DNA from: Alphaproteobacteria bacterium | GTDB taxonomy: Bacteria; Pseudomonadota; Alphaproteobacteria; Bin95 | DNA length: 12,117 nt | Reading direction: 5' to 3' | NCBI GenBank assembly: GCA_022822125.1 | Contig: JAJECF010000229.1 | Coordinates: 1-12,117 of the forward strand | Shown here: positions 9,198-12,117 of the stretch, piece by piece | How the letters are laid out: each line of letters begins with the position of its first letter | Numbering within the stretch: position 1 is the stretch's first letter | Translations under genes and position numbers: made by a program | The notes under the pieces: model-generated | Told to the model about the DNA's origin: nothing | The model's input: only the letters and a program-made list of their open reading frames with translations | The model's database searches: none

Positions 9198-10580
9198 ATG
9201 CGCTATCTCAGCACGCGCGGCGAGGCGGCGGAGCGGGACTTCTCCGGCGTCCTGCTGAGCGGCCTGGCGGAGGATGGCGGCCTCTGGCAGCCGGCGGCAT
9301 GGCCGCGGCTGGACGAGGCGGCGCGGGCGCCGGGCGCGGCTTATGCCGAGCGGGCCTTCGCCGTGACGCGGCCCTTCGTCGTTGGCGCGCTGGCGGACGA
9401 CGACTGGCGGGCGCTGCTGGCCGGTGTCTATGCAGGCTTCCGCCATCCGGCGACGGCCCCGCTCGTGCAGATCGACACGAATCTCTGGCTGATGGAGCTG
9501 TTCCACGGGCCGACCTTCGCCTTCAAGGACCTGGCGATGCAGGCGCTGGGGCGGCTGTTCGACCTCGTGCTGAAGGCGCGCGGCGAGCGCATCACCATCA
9601 TCGGCGCGACCTCCGGCGATACCGGCGCGGCGGCGGTGGAGGCGGTCAAGGGGCTGGAGACTATCGACCTCGTCATGCTTTATCCGCACGGTCGCATTTC
9701 GGATGTGCAGCGCCGGCAGATGACGACGGTCGAGGAGCCGAACATTCACACGGTCGCGCTCGAAGGCACCTTCGACGACTGCCAGGACCTCGTGAAGGCG
9801 CTGTTCGCCGACACCCGGCTCAGCGAGGAATGGCGCTTCGCGGCCGTGAATTCGATCAACTGGGCCCGTGTCATGGTCCAGATGGTCTATTACGTCCATG
9901 CGGCGGCGCAGCTCGGCGGCGGCCCGGTCGCCTTCTCCGTGCCGAGCGGTAATTTCGGCAATGTCTATGCGGGCTACGCCGCGCGCGAAATGGGCCTCGA
10001 CGCGGCCCGCTTCATCGTCGGCTCCAACAGCAATGACATCCTCGCGCGCTTTTTCGAGGCGGGCGACATGTCCACAAGGCCGGTGACGCCCAGCTGGTCG
10101 CCTTCCATGGACATCCAGGTATCCAGCAATTTCGAACGCCTGCTGCACGACCTGCTCGGCCGCGACGGCCCGGCCGTCGCCCGGCACATGGCCGCCTTCC
10201 GGCAAAGCGGGCGGCTGCCGCTCGACGAGGCGCGCTGGCGGTCGGCACGCAGGTTGTTTCGGGGCCATGCGGTGGACGACGAGGGCACGCTCGCCGAGAT
10301 CGCGCGCACCCATGCAGAGACCGGCATGACCGTCGACCCGCACACCGCCGTCGGCGTTGCGGCGGCCCGGACGCTGCGCGACCCCGAAATGCCGACGGTT
10401 GCGTTTGCCACCGCCCATCCGGCCAAGTTTCCCGACGCCGTGGAGCGCGCCATCGGGCGCCGTCCCCCCTTGCCCGATGCGCTCGCCGAGCAGGCGGAGC
10501 GTCCCGAGCGGGCGGCGCGAATGGCGAACGACCTCGGCCTTCTCAAGACCTTCATTCGCGAAAGGGTGCGCCGGCCATGA
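9198..10580 (+). CDS. thrC: Threonine synthase
   Basis: This PLP enzyme converts O-phospho-L-homoserine to L-threonine, the last step of threonine biosynthesis. The 460-residue product begins with MRYLSTRG, typical of the longer threonine synthase class found in proteobacteria and fungi, and has FSGVLLSGLAEDGGLW near the N-terminus. The PLP lysine is K110 in HGPTFAFKDLAMQ. The phosphate-binding GATSGDTGAAAVEA, NSINWARVMVQMVYYVHA, and SVPSGNFGNVYAGY follow, then SNSNDILARFF and the C-terminal TAHPAKFPDAVE. Length is normal. The ATG has GGAGGG at 9187-9192, 5 bases upstream. An upstream 14-codon frame (9151-9195) is not Thr/Ile-rich enough to be an attenuation leader. The stop overlaps the M16 gene start by ATGA, so the two are probably cotranslated. 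Confidence 0.97.
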   Translation: MRYLSTRGEAAERDFSGVLLSGLAEDGGLWQPAAWPRLDEAARAPGAAYAERAFAVTRPFVVGALADDDWRALLAGVYAGFRHPATAPLVQIDTNLWLMELFHGPTFAFKDLAMQALGRLFDLVLKARGERITIIGATSGDTGAAAVEAVKGLETIDLVMLYPHGRISDVQRRQMTTVEEPNIHTVALEGTFDDCQDLVKALFADTRLSEEWRFAAVNSINWARVMVQMVYYVHAAAQLGGGPVAFSVPSGNFGNVYAGYAAREMGLDAARFIVGSNSNDILARFFEAGDMSTRPVTPSWSPSMDIQVSSNFERLLHDLLGRDGPAVARHMAAFRQSGRLPLDEARWRSARRLFRGHAVDDEGTLAEIARTHAETGMTVDPHTAVGVAAARTLRDPEMPTVAFATAHPAKFPDAVERAIGRRPPLPDALAEQAERPERAARMANDLGLLKTFIRERVRRP

Positions 10581-11791
10581 GCGTCACCGTCTCCACCCTG
10601 CCGAACGGCCTCCGGGTCGCGACCGACACCATGAAGACCGTCGAGACCGTGTCGCTCGGCATGTGGGTCGGGGTCGGCACGCGCCATGAGCGCGAGGCCG
10701 AGAACGGCGTCTCGCACCTGCTGGAGCACATGGCCTTCAAGGGCACGGAGCGGCGCACGGCCGGCGGGATCGCCCGCGAGATCGAAGCCGTGGGCGGGTT
10801 CCTCAACGCCTATACGGCGCGCGAGGTCACAGCCTATTACGCCAAGGTGCTGAAGGAGGACGCGGCGCTGGCGGTCGATATCCTGGCCGACATCCTGACC
10901 GGCTCCGTTTTCGACGCGGAGGAGCTGGAGCGCGAGCGCACCGTCATCCTGCAGGAAATCGGGCAGGCGCAGGACTTCCCGGAAGACGTGGCGTTCGACC
11001 TGTTCCAGGAGACCGCTTTCCCCGCCCAGGCGATGGGCCGCAGCATTCTCGGCCGCCCGGAGGTGGTGCGCTCGCTGCCGCGGGAGGCGGTGGCGGGTTG
11101 GATGGGCGAGCGCTACCGGGCGCCGGCCATGGTGCTGGCGGCGGCGGGGCATATCGAGCATGAGGCGCTGCGGGGGCTCGCGGAACGCCATTTCGCGGGC
11201 CTGCCGGATACGCCCGCGCCCCTGCCGGAGGCCGCCCGCTATGCCGGCGGCGAGGCGCGGGAGGCCCGCGATATCGAGCAGACCCATATCGTGCTGGGTT
11301 TCGAGGGGCCGAGCTTCCGCGAGGCCGGCTTCTACCCCGCGCAGCTGTTCTCGACGCTCTATGGCGGCGGCATGTCCTCGCGCCTCTTCCAGGAGGTGCG
11401 CGAGAAGCGCGGGCTGGTCTATGCCATCTATTCCTTCGCTTCCTCCGCGGCGGATACCGGGCTGGTGGGCGTCTATGCCGGCACGGCGCAGGAGAATGCG
11501 GAGGAGGTGCTCGCCATAGTGCGCGGCGAACTGGAAGACCTGGCCGGCGGCGGGCCGGACGAGGACGAACTGGCCCGCGCCGGAGCTCAGCTCCGCGCCA
11601 GCCTGCTGATGGCGCGCGAAAGCACCTCCTCGCGCTGCGAGCAACTCGCCCAGCAGCTCCTGGTCCACAACCGCCCGATCCCGCCCGGAGAGCTGACCGA
11701 ACGGGTCGAGGCGGTGAGCGCGGCCGATGTGGCGGCCATCGCCGCCCGCTGCGCCGCCGCCCCGCCAAGCCTCGTCATGCTGGGGCCCTGA
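10577..11791 (+). CDS. M16-family zinc metallopeptidase (processing-peptidase-like)
   Basis: The 404-residue product belongs to the M16B peptidases, the group that includes the beta subunit of mitochondrial processing peptidase and the alphaproteobacterial relatives from which that enzyme is thought to derive. The inverted zinc motif HLLEH is complete at H47-x-x-E50-H51, with the third ligand E127 in RERTVILQEI, 76 residues after H51. The C-terminal half carries the conserved GGGMSSRLFQEVREKRGLVYAIYSF, part of the active-site cavity. There is no signal peptide, so it is predicted cytoplasmic. The start at 10577 overlaps the thrC stop by 4 bases (ATGA). The thrC-M16 pairing is common in Rhodospirillales-type genomes as far as I recall. 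The substrate is not evident. All catalytic residues are present, so an active enzyme is likely. Confidence 0.95.
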   Translation: MSVTVSTLPNGLRVATDTMKTVETVSLGMWVGVGTRHEREAENGVSHLLEHMAFKGTERRTAGGIAREIEAVGGFLNAYTAREVTAYYAKVLKEDAALAVDILADILTGSVFDAEELERERTVILQEIGQAQDFPEDVAFDLFQETAFPAQAMGRSILGRPEVVRSLPREAVAGWMGERYRAPAMVLAAAGHIEHEALRGLAERHFAGLPDTPAPLPEAARYAGGEAREARDIEQTHIVLGFEGPSFREAGFYPAQLFSTLYGGGMSSRLFQEVREKRGLVYAIYSFASSAADTGLVGVYAGTAQENAEEVLAIVRGELEDLAGGGPDEDELARAGAQLRASLLMARESTSSRCEQLAQQLLVHNRPIPPGELTERVEAVSAADVAAIAARCAAAPPSLVMLGP

Positions 11792-12117
11792 AGGCGGCGC
11801 AACGAGATACAAGCGAAAGGGCCAGTGCGCTCAACCGGCCGATTCGCCCACCGCACAACGTTCCGCAGGCTTGGGTCCGGTTGCGGGTGCTCTGTTGTGA
11901 GCGCATATTGTCCGCGCCGGGAGAGAGATGGACTGATACCAGCGGTCGTTGACCGGAACCGATTGTGCGGCGCCTCCCTGCCGTAGCCACGGTCCTTTGT
12001 CCTCATCCCGAGTAGCGGCCTCAGCCGCGTATCGAGGGACGCGCCACCGGCGGGACCGTCCTTCGATACGCGCCTGCTGACGCAGCCGCTACTCAGGATG
12101 AGGAGAGGCGGGGGCGC
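11792..12117. other. Gene-free region after the M16 gene
   Basis: This 326-base stretch holds no gene I can support. The minus-strand open frame reaching 12006 mostly mirrors the M16 gene. An 8-base inverted pair, CCGCACAA at 11851-11858 and TTGTGCGG at 11963-11970, is too widely spaced to call. I see no tRNA. The last part contains the large palindrome described separately. Confidence 0.6.
12001..12103. repeat. Large imperfect palindrome, REP-doublet (REPIN)-like
   Basis: The left arm (12001-12041) and the right arm (12057-12103) are near-perfect reverse complements, separated by a 15-base loop. The outer 19 bases of each arm match with one mismatch, and the inner 16 bases match with one G-T wobble; only the middle differs, 6 bases against 12. 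Each arm also folds alone: GCGGC-CTCA-GCCGC at 12015-12028, and CTGC-TGAC-GCAG at 12074-12085. The arm begins CCTCATCC and contains TCGAAGGACG or a variant, a combination I recognise from dispersed intergenic repeats in alphaproteobacteria. Position just after the thrC-M16 unit suggests it may also stabilise or end the transcript. Other copies in the genome would confirm it. Confidence 0.75.

Overview
The window is strongly GC-rich chromosomal DNA with a single direction of transcription: every gene I can support is on the + strand. The core is an A1-type aa3 cytochrome c oxidase operon in the alphaproteobacterial order coxB-coxA-ctaB-coxF-ctaG-coxC-surf1. It is followed at the far end by thrC and an M16 processing-peptidase-like gene. 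The small CoxF-type protein and the link from surf1 to thrC and an M16 peptidase suggest an alphaproteobacterium, possibly Rhodospirillales or a related lineage. That placement is inference from gene order and protein flavour, not from a database search.

Layout: 1-271 is non-coding leader. 272-6013 holds subunit II (coxB), subunit I (coxA), heme o synthase (ctaB), a 40-residue membrane peptide (coxF-like), the CuB chaperone (ctaG), subunit III (coxC) and the assembly factor SURF1. The genes are close together and overlap at ctaG/coxC. CtaB makes heme O toward heme A, CtaG delivers copper to CuB of subunit I, SURF1 assists heme a/a3 insertion, and subunits I-III form the oxidase.

6023-9115 holds three genes with no evident tie to the oxidase: an NtaA/SnaA/DszA-type flavin monooxygenase, a Uma2-family PD-(D/E)XK-like protein and an alpha/beta hydrolase. 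They look like an accessory insertion between surf1 and thrC. 9198-11791 is threonine synthase followed by the M16 peptidase with a 4-base ATGA overlap. 11792-12117 has no gene but contains a large imperfect palindrome (12001-12103) resembling a REP doublet.

Two points stand out. SURF1 has no ATG, GTG or TTG that gives a full-length protein; its N-terminus is intact from an ATT codon 3 bases after the coxC stop. The ctaG gene ends in an in-frame tail made of two identical 36-base units, each containing a perfect 7-bp hairpin, just upstream of the coxC ribosome binding site. I did not see a convincing new defence or mobile system; most of the window is ordinary housekeeping DNA.
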